Program-made: the position numbers and the translations under genes
The notes under the pieces: generated by a model
What the model was told of the DNA's origin: nothing
Seen by the model: the letters and a program-made list of their open reading frames with translations, nothing else
The model's database searches: none
From: Symsagittifera roscoffensis
Lineage: Eukaryota > Xenacoelomorpha > Acoela > Convolutidae
Direction of reading: 5' to 3'
DNA length: 64,000 bases
NCBI RefSeq assembly: GCF_963678635.1
Contig: NC_087066.1
Span: 49,409,581 to 49,473,580, forward strand
Shown here: piece by piece, positions 37,469 through 48,573 of the stretch
How the letters are laid out: every line of letters begins with the position of its first letter
Position numbering within the stretch: the stretch's first letter is position 1

Positions 37469-38042
37469 CGAGTCCAAACTGTGGACTGGATAGGCGCACA
37501 ATTTTGTGTCTATATTTTCCTGGATTCCAGAGACAAGTTTTTAAATATGTTCCAAAATAAAAGTAGATTCCACTTACAAAAATTTCAGTGGATTCCGCGT
37601 ACAAATACTTGTAGCGTAAATTTTATCGGCACATTGATTTTGTTGCGGTTCGGCAACGAGCGAATATAGGTAAATGTTTCGGATTCCGCAAATGTAAGCG
37701 AATTCCGCAAATGTAAATGGATTTCGCAAATTTATGAGGATTCCGCCTACAATTTGCGGATTCCACTAACAGTTGCTTAAGTTTACTTAACACATATATC
37801 ATTCTTTGTTAATGTATTCCCCAATCTGGTTCCGGGTTCCACACATTTTGTTGCGGATTCCGCTAAGTTGCCTGTTTTTGGAGCGCTTTCAAGCAATACA
37901 ATGTCTTTGCTATTTGTCCGTGGAATCCAAACCAGCGAAGAAGACCAAAGAAAAATAGCAATGTTGCTCATTCCGCGACAAATCTTATTCTTGCCTGTTG
38001 TGGAATCCGATTACAATTCACAAAATGCACAGTTTGGCCTCG
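37469..38042. mobile_element. Family C terminal-inverted-repeat element, 574 bp, TA-flanked
   Basis: Ends are CGAGTCCAAACTGTGGA at 37469 and TGCACAGTTTGGCCTCG finishing at 38042. These are inverted repeats of each other (15 of 17), and both are flanked by TA (37467-37468 and 38043-38044), as for Tc1/mariner-like non-autonomous elements. The inside carries many GGATTCCGC words roughly every 20-30 bases (37590-37870). No transposase is present. Its ends and interior match the longer element at 49776-51203. Confidence 0.8.
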
Positions 38043-38293
38043 TAATGACAAAATTTTTAACAAAAGATAAATACAAAATTCTGATCAAGCTATGTAAAAT
38101 ACGAAGTAATTTCTCATATTTAGTTAAGTATTGGAATGAACACGTGTCATTTTAAATAATTGTTTCTACGAGGATTTCTACGTGTTAATAGCAAAAAATA
38201 AATCGCGTTTGGCCAAATTGGCAATTAAATTGGCTAAATTGGCAAATTGGCAATCTCAAAAACCCAATTATGTTACAAAAAATGGGGGCAGTA

Positions 38294-38330
38294 CAACAGT
38301 GCCAAAAACTGCTGAGTTTTGGCACTGTTG
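38294..38330. repeat. Perfect 14-bp-stem hairpin
   Basis: CAACAGTGCCAAAA (38294-38307) and TTTTGGCACTGTTG (38317-38330) are exact reverse complements around a 9-base loop. A further CAGTACAATAGTGCC at about 38392 repeats one arm. Confidence 0.85.
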
Positions 38331-38580
38331 AACAACAGTTTAGTTTTCTGCAATTTTGTAGTTCGGAACTATTGAACACCTCTCTAAGAGCAGTACAATA
38401 GTGCCGAAGTACACTAGCGCCGAAAAAAAGTTGACAACCTTTTAACTCTTATATTCTCTAAGAAAAACAATCATAGGAGAAATATCTTTAATTTGAGCTC
38501 AAAACAACATTATCTGTTGAATGAATTCAAATGTTCTGTAAAAATTGCAAGTTCAAAAGTCACAAAAATCTGGAACAAAA

Positions 38581-39234
38581 ACCATCCAGAGCACAGATTT
38601 TCTCTGGCTGGTTTTCTCGGGATCTTCAAAAATTGGAGCAATAGTTTGGTTTAGCAATGAACAGCAACCAAACAGCCGTACCTTAGCGGGCGAAGGAATT
38701 GATAGGGAATGTTTCGCGGAACTAGTACGTAATGAAACTTGATTAATTTGATTCGCGTCGAACTGTCGCCCGCTTTTTATATATGCACCGAGTTGTCGTT
38801 TGCCACGAAATGCGGCCACACCTGTTATTATACGTCCATTTTGGACAGATTGGAACTAGTTTTGTATTGACTCAAAATACGGACGTTTTGAGGGCTAGTC
38901 TACTCTCCCCGCATCCTTAAACTTTACTATTGATCAAACTCACTTAAAATAGTTTAGAAATTGGCAAAAGGACGCTAAAAATTTGCCCAAGTTACGCTGA
39001 AAAATATGCAACAATTATTCCATCCTTTCTTTGAAAGTCGAAACCAAGATACAAAAAATGCAAATGGATAGCAAAAGAATAGAAGCGCAGATTGGTAACT
39101 TAGTGTTCTTCTGTGGAATCGAGAGTGCTTGTTGAATGAAGTGACTTCAGCGAAACTTAAAAAAACTACAGTATCTCGTCAGGAAACACAGCTGTTTTGT
39201 GTCTGCCACTTAGTCTTCGACGCTGATGAATTAT
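38581..39234. other. Unique-looking DNA
   Basis: No clear gene. The overlapping frames at 38545-38742 (plus) and 38553-38819 (minus) have no supporting splice or family evidence. A short family-B-like CTTTGAAAGTCGAAAC occurs at about 39030. Confidence 0.4.
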
Positions 39235-39575
39235 TGAACGTAGTTTCAGGGAGGATTTAGGAGTTTTTGAGGAGGGGTGGAGTTTGGAAATTTTTTTGAA
39301 AACGCTGTCGACCTTAAGTCGACCAAATAGATTGTCTGAGCTCTCGCAAATCAATCTAAAGACCGTATATTGACCAAATTTTCTGCGCCGCAGTCGATTT
39401 TTTTAAAACCGTGTTTAGGCACTTGTGCGCCGAAGTCGAATTTTTTAAAACCGTGTTTAGGCACTTTTGAAAAAATTTGACCAAAATGTGCATTTTTTGG
39501 CGCGCGCTTCTCTTTCAAAATTAGTAAGTTTTGGCGCCATTTTAGGGTCGGTCAGTCGAAAATGGATATGCTAAA
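39235..39575. repeat. Dispersed family A copy with an internal ~50-bp tandem duplication
   Basis: Carries GAGGAGGGGTGGAGTTTGG, GTCTGAGCTCTCGCAAATC, GCGCGCGCTTCTCTTTC, AGTAAGTTTTGGCGCCATTT and GGGTCGGTCAGTC in family A order. Within it the segment GTCGA.TTTTTTAAAACC followed by GTGTTTAGGCACTT occurs twice in a row (39392-39470). Confidence 0.8.
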
Positions 39576-41405
39576 AGAGTACCAAAAGTATTATAATTTA
39601 AGCATAAAAATTTTACTAATGGAAAAAAGGTTTTGATAGAAAAGAAACTATTTTAATAAAAGGTATCATTGAAAGAAAAAATATCAATTATTTACCTGTT
39701 GATGGTATGGCTAGGTTTTGTTTTCAGAATGGTACAAAAGGGCACTACAAAACAGATATGAATAACTTGTGCTGTACAACGCAGTAAAGCGATAAAAATC
39801 CGATCGCTGTCGCTGAAAAATTTACACGTCCCTTCTGTGCTGTAGTTTTGAAACAGTTTTGATTGTGATGCTATTTGCAATATGCGGATACAGGTATATA
39901 AGCGGCGAAATGTATGGAGCAATTTGATTTTAATTTTGATGGATAAAGATAGCTGAAAAGAAAGGAACAGAGTAAAAGTGTTTACTTGAATTTATACGTT
40001 GTTGTAAAGTACCAACCGCGGTGCATAGGCGGTGGCGGTGGCGGTAGTAGCGGCAGTCGACAACAAATAGATGGAGCGTGTAAAACACAACTATGCGGCG
40101 GGGCTGATGAAATTAAGATATCAGCCAAGTGCCTCTTTAGTCCTCATTTCACTTAGTCCCCTCTTTACTTCCACATACACACACACACATACACACACAC
40201 ATACACACACACAGCTAGTCTATCTCTCTCTCGCTCTCTGTGATCTTTTCAGCCTCTCTTATTGTTACAATATGCATCACTTTTCACATACTTGAGCACA
40301 GACATGCATTATTAAAAGGAGGGGGACCACTGCTCCATACTGCTTCAGCCACAGCCACAGCCACAGGCAGGTCCCCCTAACTGCACACAGTGGCGCAACA
40401 CAAGACAAGTATAACAAATAATGGCACTATACATGAAGGAGGCATCAGGTAGCAGGCCACGTGTAGGCCAGTAGGTTAAGTTAGGTTAGGTGGCCCTACC
40501 TCTGTCCATCCCACCCCATCCCACCCCATCCCATTCAACCTCACTCATTCCATTTGTTTCTCTTATCTCTAAACAGTGTTTTGTGAGTTGGATTGCCAAT
40601 CAGTAATCACAAATGCACCATCTACAATATAGCGACAGACCAACTAAACAAACTACAGGGAAATGAGTGGATGAGGAGATATGGATAAATTACTGTGTGT
40701 TGGAAGCTGAAAAAGTGCTGAATAATTGATAGCCAAACACACTCTTCCTTTCTCTCTCTTGTCTCTTCATAAATTATGTTGGCCCTGTCCACCTCTTGCA
40801 CTGCACACACCTGTGTTCATGTACACTAACAGTCAAACACTTTCTTCCAACTCATACTTTGTACTTTTTCTATTTTTACTATTATACACTGAGTAACCTT
40901 TCATTGTAACACTAGTAACCTTTCATTTTTTTCTTCATACTTCAATGTTAACCAAGTGTAATTATGTTAGCAACTTCAATTGTGCTTATGAATACATTAT
41001 GCCATGAAAAGATTTAGAAAAAAAACGGCAGCAAAGTGTCAAATTCTAAATCAACATATAAATCAATTTAAGGTCTGATTACGGCAATCACAGATTGAAA
41101 TCCAATTCTGTAATCCAATTGGGGGGGGGGGGGGGTGGTTATGGCTTATCGTGCCTAATCAGGGGTGAAAATGTTCTACTGAATCCAAGCGAAGGCTTCG
41201 CTTGTCAAAATGCTTTTCAAGAAAACGTACATAAGTTAGTTTATCATAACTTATTAAGACTTTAATGCTTAAATGATGAGTTAGTGGCGTTGAGTTAATG
41301 ATGTTCTCAAACGATAACCAATTTTCGACCTCAAGCTAAATACGTCTTAAAATTTAAAAAAAATCCTTAAAAAAAGGCCAAGTTGCTTCTGCATCAAAAA
41401 CACGG
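39576..41405. other. Low-repeat region with simple repeats
   Basis: No gene is supported. It contains a CA/CATA microsatellite (40173-40213), CCACAG repeats (about 40347-40366), CCCATCCCAC repeats (about 40505-40535), a GGTTAGGTTAGG run near 40477 and a G run at 41121-41136. Base composition is more balanced than in neighbouring transposon-rich DNA, so unannotated regulatory or untranslated sequence is possible. Confidence 0.5.
40173..40213. repeat. CA microsatellite with CATA interruptions
   Basis: Alternating CACACA blocks separated by CATA at regular spacing. Confidence 0.95.
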
Positions 41406-41409
41406 CGGT

Positions 41410-41480
41410 GTATCGACTAGCATAAAGCTCGACCAGCATAAAATTTTTTAAATGAAAATTGTATCGACTAGCATAAAAAT
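41410..41480. repeat. Dispersed repeat with TCGACTAGCATAAA direct repeats (copy 1)
   Basis: TATCGACTAGCATAAA, CTCGACCAGCATAAAA and TATCGACTAGCATAAAAA occur within 70 bases. The same arrangement, including the intervening AAATGAAAATTGTA, recurs at 51986-52050. Confidence 0.7.
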
Positions 41481-43249
41481 CGAAAGATTGTCGAAATTGA
41501 ATATTGTTAAAATTAAAATCATTGGCTCTTGCGTTAACTATCCCCCTTAAAGAAGACCTAAAGATTACATTCCGCAGTGGAGTTTCATGGATAAAAATTG
41601 ATTATTTATACACCTCGTTTTCACCCCACCCAAACCCCCGGGTTGACCTCCATACACCGAAAATGCTTATCGTGCAAATCCATAAATCCTATTTGGAAAT
41701 TGTATGACTAGCATTTTTTTGATGGCGACACAAGTGATTTTGAAATTGGTATAAATTTTTCTTGGTTTTTTTTCAACCGCAAAACGAATTTCGAATTGCA
41801 TGCAAAATTTAATTTTTTGTGTGTGCATAACATAGTCCTGAGACACAAAAATTGGATTTTTTTCGTTTCTCTGGATAACTTTAAAAAAAAAAACAATCAA
41901 AACACCTACTTATTTTGTATGGCATGTTTATGTATGCCTAGATCAATTCATGAATAATTAAAAACTCAAACTTTGAAAATTATCATCTTTGAAAAATTTT
42001 GCCAAAATTTAAAAGTTTGTTACTTTTGTTATATCATTTGTAAAAGATATTTGTAAAAGACAATTCAGCTCGTGCTGTATGCAGTGTAAATGCAAGATTA
42101 TCGAACTTTGGTTCCTTGAATAAACCAAGGTCTATGTCACTTGCGTTCAGTTAGGAACACAACCCAAATTTTTTGAGAAATTAAATTTAGAAAAACAGTT
42201 TTGGTTTATGGAAAGATATTTATCATACAATTTTCATGTATATGGAAAAATGGTTATCATAGAGATTTCATACAATCTTCGTACATATGGAATTGTATGG
42301 TAAGAAGTTTTTCATATATGAAAATTGTATGATAAGAAATTTTTTTGGTCAACCCTGGCCACGCGTGTAAGCGCGAAGGGGAGTTGAGGTGTTTGGGTGA
42401 ATAGTAATCGCAGAGGGGGGACGAATTACCACCTCTTTTTGCCAACTTTTATTTGTTTCGTTGAAAAAAATGAAAACTTTTGTTTGATTTTTTAAAACAA
42501 TGAGTGCAAAACAAATCAAACGGCTAGTTTTCTTTTAAAACTCGCAAAATTAGACTTGAAACCATTCAGATTCCAAATTTATTCAAAAACAAAAAAATTT
42601 CACTACTCCATCTTCAAAAATCAAATTTTTAATGCTGGCAGTTTTAATTACAAAACTTTTGTAGTACATTTTTGCAATGAACTAATTTGATGCAATTATA
42701 TTTTGCTTCATGAGTATTGTAGTCTATTTGCTAGTTTGCTTTCACTATCTTTTATCTCACGTGATAAGCAGAAAATTTTCTTTGTAATTTTTAATCGGCT
42801 GAAAATTTAATTAATTAAAAATGTGCGAAAAACAGCCGCAAAAAGAAACGTTTAGAATCATCATATGTATCTATTTAAGGTCTGATTGCGGCAATTGCAA
42901 ATTCTGAAAGTCGTGTTTTCCAGGGAAGTCGAACAAATATTAATTTCTGTCGAGAGATTTCGCCGCAAAATTTTCAATGTAATCTACTTTCTGATCAGAA
43001 ATTCACAAAAAAAAAATTGTCTCGACAGACAAAACAGTCTCCTAAACCACAAGACCTGAATTAACACAGCATGTTCAAAAAATTATTTTGAATTAGTTGT
43101 TAATTTCTCAACTTTCGAAGAATATGACAGAAAACTTTGTGCTTGGGATGACTTTTTTTCACTTGTGATCATTTATAACAATTGATGGATTTTTTTTAAT
43201 TTTGAGGTTTTTAAAAAATGAAGCCATGTAGGGTACAAAGTGATAGATA
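41481..43249. other. AT-rich intergenic DNA
   Basis: No gene or family is recognised apart from the inverted repeat at 42220-42335. CTGATTACGGCAATCACA (about 41077, just outside) and CTGATTGCGGCAATTGCA (42886) are related words, each after a TTTAAGGT, hinting at one more diverged dispersed repeat. Confidence 0.45.
42220..42335. repeat. Inverted repeat with 18-bp perfect arms
   Basis: TTATCATACAATTTTCAT (42220-42237) and ATGAAAATTGTATGATAA (42318-42335) are exact reverse complements. Less perfect pairing extends inward (CATACAAT near 42270 with ATTGTATG near 42293). Confidence 0.8.
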
Positions 43250-43513
43250 ACATAGCATTGAGAAGTGTTTCGCGTTGTCTTAAATTGGCGAAAATGCCAA
43301 TTTTAAACCCCCATTACAATTCGAAAAAATATCACAGGTGAAATATATTTTCAATTTTGAGCTCAAAAAAAACAATAAAACCTTGCTTTTTAGATGATAT
43401 AAAAAATTCCCTTAAAAATAGCTGGTTAAAAAGTCGAAGCTTGTCCAAAGAAGAAAAACAACCCCAGCACAATTATTTTGTCACTTTCTTCGAAAGTTGG
43501 AACAAAAATTCGA
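43250..43513 (-). repeat. Diverged family B copy, 5' half
   Basis: Shares with young copies AAACCCCCATTACAATTCG, ATATCACAGGTGAAATAT, TTTTGAGCTCAAAA, TGGTTAAAAAGTCGAAG, CCCCAGCACAATTATTTTGT and CTTTCTTCGAAAGTTGGAAC, in that order, in minus orientation. Confidence 0.65.
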
Positions 43514-44638
43514 GAAAAGGTAGAGATAATTTTGACAGCCCACTTCACGCAAACAGTTTACTCATAAGTCTAAATGAAAACAAATTGTGCTACAAATTCA
43601 CGGTTTAAGCTGAAAATTTTCTCTAAGTGACAAACAACCAGCGTGCAAATATCTAGAAAAGTATATCACTTACTAATTATTGTTTCAAAGTGATACTGGA
43701 AACGTGAAAAAGAGACCCTGGGAACAGTTGAAATTATATCAAAACCAAAACATTATGACCCTTGATTCAATTGCTGGAAAACTAAGAGCGATGGTTGCTC
43801 CAATAGTTAAAAAGGTATTCTGATTTACGGTTGTTGACGCTAAAAGTCTCTGGAGTTTTCATTTCTTCTGCAAAAAAAAATAACTAAATTTATTTGTTTT
43901 TGTAAGATAAGTGAGAGCTTCAATGAAATTTTTCTCGAGCGTAATTCTTTAATAAAATTTTAAATTATGTTTAAAAACTGCTTGAATTTGTATCTCAAAA
44001 AAATGTTGCAATCAGATTACTTTCTTAAAACCCTGTGCTTTTTTGATATAAACCAAAAACTAACCAAAAAAATCAAAAATCAAATTGCTCGTAGAACCTT
44101 TATATTAAAAAAACGTTTGATTGATTTTCTATTCGATTTCCTGCTTGTAAGCTGAACACTTTAGCAAGACGATAGAACATTATTCCTGAAAACTCTGAGA
44201 GTTTTCTAGAGAGTAAGGTCTCTTATCTTAAACCAAAAATCTGTAATTTTTGCAAATGATGGTCTAACGAAACTTGTCTTTAATTTATGAAACATGTGTA
44301 ATCTTTTTTCCTGTAACAACAATAACCAGTGTGTAAACTCTACCGGTATATTTTCAGGCTGATGTTCACACTGTAAAATATGAAGTCTCAGAAGCTTCTT
44401 ATTTGGGAGATATGGCCTTTTGCCTTTTTTTCATAAGTCTAAAACACTTGTAAAATTTTGAACACTCCTGTTGAACACTTTTTTCCTGCGTTTTGAAAAA
44501 ACTTGAGAGTTCATCTTCAAATAGAAACTTATAAATTAAGATTAGTTTTCTATTTCTTAACTCAAAAGGGTAATTTCAATGGTTGCGCTGTCTATCCTCT
44601 CCGAGGATCATTGCTTAAAATAGTACAACATAAAAACT
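43514..44638. other. AT-rich DNA without recognised genes
   Basis: The 62-codon plus frame at 43967-44155 is Lys/Phe/Leu-rich and has no context. Nothing else is seen. Confidence 0.45.
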
Positions 44639-45165
44639 AACAAGACTGCTCGTATCAAGGCGAAGCCCTGAATGTTCCGACTGCCTTTTAAGGATTCTGG
44701 AGCAGTAATAACATTCAAAAATTAAATGAAATAAAACAAAATGAAAATTTTTTTCTCTAAAATTTGATATTTTTTATGAAAATCGTCCCCCCACACGCCA
44801 TTTAAAGTACAAAAGGATAGATTTTGCTCCTTGTTACAATTCAACTACGGCAAATCAGTTTCTTTCAACGAATTTGGAACGATTTCTAGAACGGATTAAC
44901 TCTCCGCTTACGCGTTAATAGCGCGAAATTTATCGCGCGTTAGTTGTCCCAACAAATTGGCCAAAATGGCAATCTTTAAACCCCCGTAATTTTACGAAAA
45001 ATGATCACAGGTAAAAATTTTTTTCGAATTTGAGCTTAGGACAACAATACCTTTAAAAAAGATCCTAGTTAAAATGGCTAATTAAAAGTCGAAAATTGTC
45101 TGAAGAAAAAAAAACCCACCCCGAGCACAAATATTCCGTTACTTTCTTATCGAAAGTCGGAACAA
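44639..45165 (-). mobile_element. Family B element, near full length (minus orientation)
   Basis: In plus coordinates it opens with CAAGACTGCTCGTATCAAGG and the GGCGAAGCC hairpin. GTTCCGACT follows at 44674-44682, and it closes with the inverted copy AGTCGGAAC at 45155-45163. The interior holds GCGCGAAATTTATCGCGC and the TTACGCGTTAATAG motif. No coding capacity. Head-to-head with the copy at 45416. Confidence 0.85.
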
Positions 45166-45415
45166 TTAGTTTATAATGAAAACAGTGACTGGAGAGACAT
45201 ATATTCTTTCTCCTTTTCTTTCTTTCTCATAAAGAAGTCCGGATGAAACAATCCTCGACAATATTTCCCTCATAACAAATTTTGGATGAAATCATCCGGT
45301 TTGAAAGAGCTTTCAAACTTGAATAGCGTTACCTCAAGTAATATTTTTTGTTTCATTTCTAATTTTTATCACTTTGGCTTTTTTTCAATCATTATCTTTT
45401 TGGTTTTATAGGGTT

Positions 45416-45956
45416 TTGTTCCGACTTTCGATACGAAAGTAACGGAATATTTGTGCTCGGGTGGGGTTTTTTTTCTTCAGACAAATTTCGACTTTTTAAC
45501 AAGCCATTTTTGACGGATTTTTTTTAAATATCGCTCAAAAGCTATTGTTGTCCTGAGCTTAAATTTGAAACGATATTTCACCTGTGATCATTTTTCTTAA
45601 AGTTGTGAGGGTTTAAAGATTACCATTTTGGCTAATTTGGGACAATTAACGTTCGATATATTTCGCGCTATTAACGCGTAAGCGGAGATTTAATCCGTCT
45701 TAGAAATCAATCCAAATTGGTTGAAAGAAGCCTATTTGCCATAATTGATTTGTTACAAGGAGCAAAATCTATTCTTTTGTAGTTTACATGGCGTGTGGGG
45801 GGATGACTTTTATGGAAAAAATTTCAAATTTTAGAAAAAATTTTTGTTCATTTTTTTACGTTTAATTTGTTAATGATTTTTATGTTATTACTGCTCAATA
45901 AACCTTAAAAGGCAGTCGGAACATTTAAGGCTTCGCCCTGATACGAGCAGTCTTGT
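45416..45956 (+). mobile_element. Family B element, full length (plus orientation)
   Basis: Begins GTTCCGACTTTCGATACGAA (45418; the CTTTCGATACGAAAG hairpin). It carries the subterminal inverted AGTCGGAAC at 45914-45922, the hairpin GGCTTCGCC at 45929-45937, and ends GATACGAGCAGTCTTG. It is followed immediately by another copy in the same orientation. Confidence 0.85.
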
Positions 45957-46452
45957 TGTTCCGACTTTCAATACGAAAGTAACGGAATTTTTGCGCTCGT
46001 GGTCGGTTTTTTTTCTTCAGACAAATTTCGACTTTTTAACTAGCCATTTTTGGCGGAATTTTTTATGTCTTTCGAAAGGTATTGGTGTCTTGAGCTCAAT
46101 TTTGAAAAGATATTTTACCTGTGATCATTTTTCGTAAAGTTAAGGGGGTTTAAAGATGGTATAATTCGCGCTATTAACGCGTAAGCGGAGAGTTAATCCG
46201 TCTTAGAAATTGTTCCAAATTGGTTTAAAGAAGCTTATTTGCCATCAGTGATCGTTACAAGGAGCGAAATTTATCCTTTGGTACTTTTTATGGCTTGTGG
46301 GGAGATGATTTTTAAAAAAAATTCAAAATTTTAGAAAAAAAAAATTTTCTTTTTGTTTTATTTTATTTAATTTTTTAATGCTATACTGCTCCATAAACCT
46401 CAAAAGGCAGTCGGAACATCCAGGGCTTCGCCCTGATACGAGCAGTCTTGTT
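45957..46452 (+). mobile_element. Family B element, full length, in direct tandem with the preceding copy
   Basis: GTTCCGACT at 45958-45966, AGTCGGAAC at 46409-46417, then the perfect 3' hairpin CAGGGCTTCGCCCTG (46421-46435) and the end GAGCAGTCTTG. An internal deletion of about 40 bases relative to the 45416 copy removes part of the ATTACCATTTTGGC segment. Confidence 0.85.
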
Positions 46453-46495
46453 TCTTTTTCTAAAGTGTTTAAAACATTTACATACTCAGAAATGC

Positions 46496-46720
46496 GTTAT
46501 TCGTTTTCTTCCGACTCGAAATAAAGTGACGAAACGTTTGTGCTCTGTGTGACTTTTTTCCTACAGCTTTCAAACAAGGCGACTTTGAGATTTTGAACAC
46601 TTTTTTTAATATTTGATAAATATGGATACCCTGAGCTCAAGTTCAAAAAGATAATTTAACTGTGATCATTTTGTGCTACCAGCGCGTAAGCGGCTATTTA
46701 ATCTGCCAATCTGCCTCAAA
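46496..46720 (+). repeat. Diverged family B fragment
   Basis: TTCCGACTCGAAATAAAGTG, GTTTGTGCTCTGTGTGACTT, CCTGAGCTCAAGTTC, CTGTGATCATTTTG and CAGCGCGTAAGCGG follow the 5' half of family B. Confidence 0.65.
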
Positions 46721-47570
46721 ATCTGCCCAAACATCTATGAGAAAGGCAGTCACAAAGTTCATGACAAATTTTTCTATCACAAATTGTGACTTATGAATTT
46801 AAACTCTCCGAAATTCATTGGAAGGTCATTCCACCTAATAAAATTGAAACACTGACCTATCATTCTTTTGCTCCAAATTTAAGAAAAAAGTCATTCTTAA
46901 CTTATTCCGGAAAAAAATATATACAAAACTGCTTCAAAAATGTCGCACTAGCTTATGAGATGGCATAATAGTTTGCATTCTAACACCAAACGAATGTCTA
47001 CCTATCTGAAAAAAGTGACGTTATGAATACTGTTTAACCTACGTGTCAAAGTTTTTCTATCAAGTAAACAAAATGGCATGATTTATGATAACATGCAAAG
47101 CAGAGTGAACGTTTGAGATATTTCTTTCAATTTTTTGAAACAGTTTGAAATTTTGTGGACAAATATCATACCAGGTGCACGACTCGCTAAACCATGGCCG
47201 ATAAATTTTGGGAAAATGCAGCTAAAGGTGTTCTTGCTCCTAAGCTTCGGAAATTTTGTGAAAACTAAGGCTGAATGAAGCTCTCTCGATAATTGTTTGG
47301 CAGAAGAAATGGTGAAAAGACATTAATGGGTTAAAAAAATCAAGGCTTTGTGGTTAAAAATTTTCAGAGACATGAAATTCTTCATAAACTCATTGTTCTT
47401 AACTACTTTGGAAGCCAGAATTGAAATTCTTTTTTGCTCTTAAATGGTTTTTTCTTAAAAATTTATCAATTGAGAAATTAATTAAGGCTGAAGACGAATC
47501 GCGTCTTTATAGTGTCACAAGTGCAACATTACTAAAATTACAGTTAAGTCTGAACATAACGATTCGGCTG
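46721..47570. other. AT-rich DNA without recognised genes
   Basis: Frames of 60-73 codons here (46786-46968, 47421-47642) show no family resemblance. Confidence 0.45.
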
Positions 47571-47574
47571 AGGT

Positions 47575-47780
47575 TAGGTCTGAACATAACCTCTTTTGAC
47601 GGCATTTTTAAAAAAATCTTCCAAAAATCATCGTTGTTTTGAGCTCAGATTTGAAAATATAGTTCACGTGCAACTTTCTTTCGTAAAGTTTTTGGGCATT
47701 GAAAGCTGCCAATTTTGCTCAATTTTGATAACTAATGCGTGTTATATTTCCATGAACGCATATTGCAGGCGACCAAATAA
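47575..47780 (+). repeat. Diverged family B fragment
   Basis: CCTCTTTTGACGGCATTTTT, CATCGTTGTTTTGAGCTCAG and TTCGTAAAGTTTTTGGGCAT parallel the internal third of family B. Confidence 0.5.
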
Positions 47781-47879
47781 TCCAGACGAGAAAGGGGCAC
47801 CGGACCGCCCATAGGAAAAATTCATTCGTTGTAATAAAAGTTGCTTGAGTAGTTTTGATCATCGTCCACGTTGAAGAAG

Positions 47880-48573
47880 TTTTATTGCGGCAACTTCTTA
47901 AAATTTTCATTTACGAAACAATTTTTGTTAAATACTTACTGAAACTGTTCTCAGCTTATGTATACCAAAATCGGGTAAATGATGACTTTGTACTTAACTT
48001 AAACTTGCTTATCGACCGCAGAGTTCTAGTAGCAAATTTGGTGGGTTTTCAAAGTCGGAACATAGGTCATCGAAAAAATTGAAACCGGGTACTGATATAG
48101 TTTTCCCGTAAATAACTTTGTTCACAGGACGGCTGGATTTGGCGGTCATCTCAAAGTTTAAACTTTTGTCGCGTTTCGGCAAATTAAATGCGCGTTCCTG
48201 CAAAATTGTTCCACAATGGTTGTAAATTTATCTCAATTCCTCAATTCTGATTTCAGCATATCAGTTTTTTTCTCTTCTTTATCAGTTTTATTGCGGCAAT
48301 TTCTTAAAATTTTCATTTACGAAACAATTTTTGTTAAATACTAACTGAAACTCTGAACTTTGTTAAATACTAACTGAAACTGTTCTCAGCTTATGTATAC
48401 CAAAATCGGGTAAATGATGACTTTGTACTTAACTTAAACTTGCTTATCGACCGCAGAGTTCTAGTAGCAAATTTGGTTGGTTTTCAGAGTCGGAACATAG
48501 GTCATCAAAATTGAAACCGGTAATAACTTTGTTCACAGGACGGCTGGATTTGGCGGTCATCTCAAAGTTTAGG
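47880..48573. repeat. Tandem duplication of ~285 bp (406-base offset)
   Basis: TTTTATTGCGGCAACTTCTT at 47880 matches TTTTATTGCGGCAATTTCTT at 48286. The match runs through TGCTTATCGACCGCAGAGTT to GGCGGTCATCTCAAAGTTTA. Copy 2 contains a 35-base internal repeat of the GTTAAATACTAACTGAAACT segment and a small deletion near the GGGTACTGATATAG of copy 1. Confidence 0.9.

Larger units (their letters stand above)
37318..38580 (-). repeat. Old family B copy interrupted by a family C element
   Basis: The 3' end motif in minus orientation (GACTGCTCGCATGAGGGTGA) begins at 37320. B-type sequence resumes after the insertion with CTACGTGTTAATAGC at 38178 and TTGGCCAAATTGGCAA near 38210. A B-type AATTTGAGCTCAAAACAACA follows at about 38490. 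It is diverged from the young copies. The middle is occupied by the family C element at 37469-38042. Confidence 0.5.

Noticed and set aside
45416-46452. Possible hammerhead or other self-cleaving ribozyme in family B (CTGATACGAG and CGAAAG words)
   Set aside because: The CUGANGA core is not matched and no three-stem arrangement could be drawn. The hairpins fit a Helentron-like end better.
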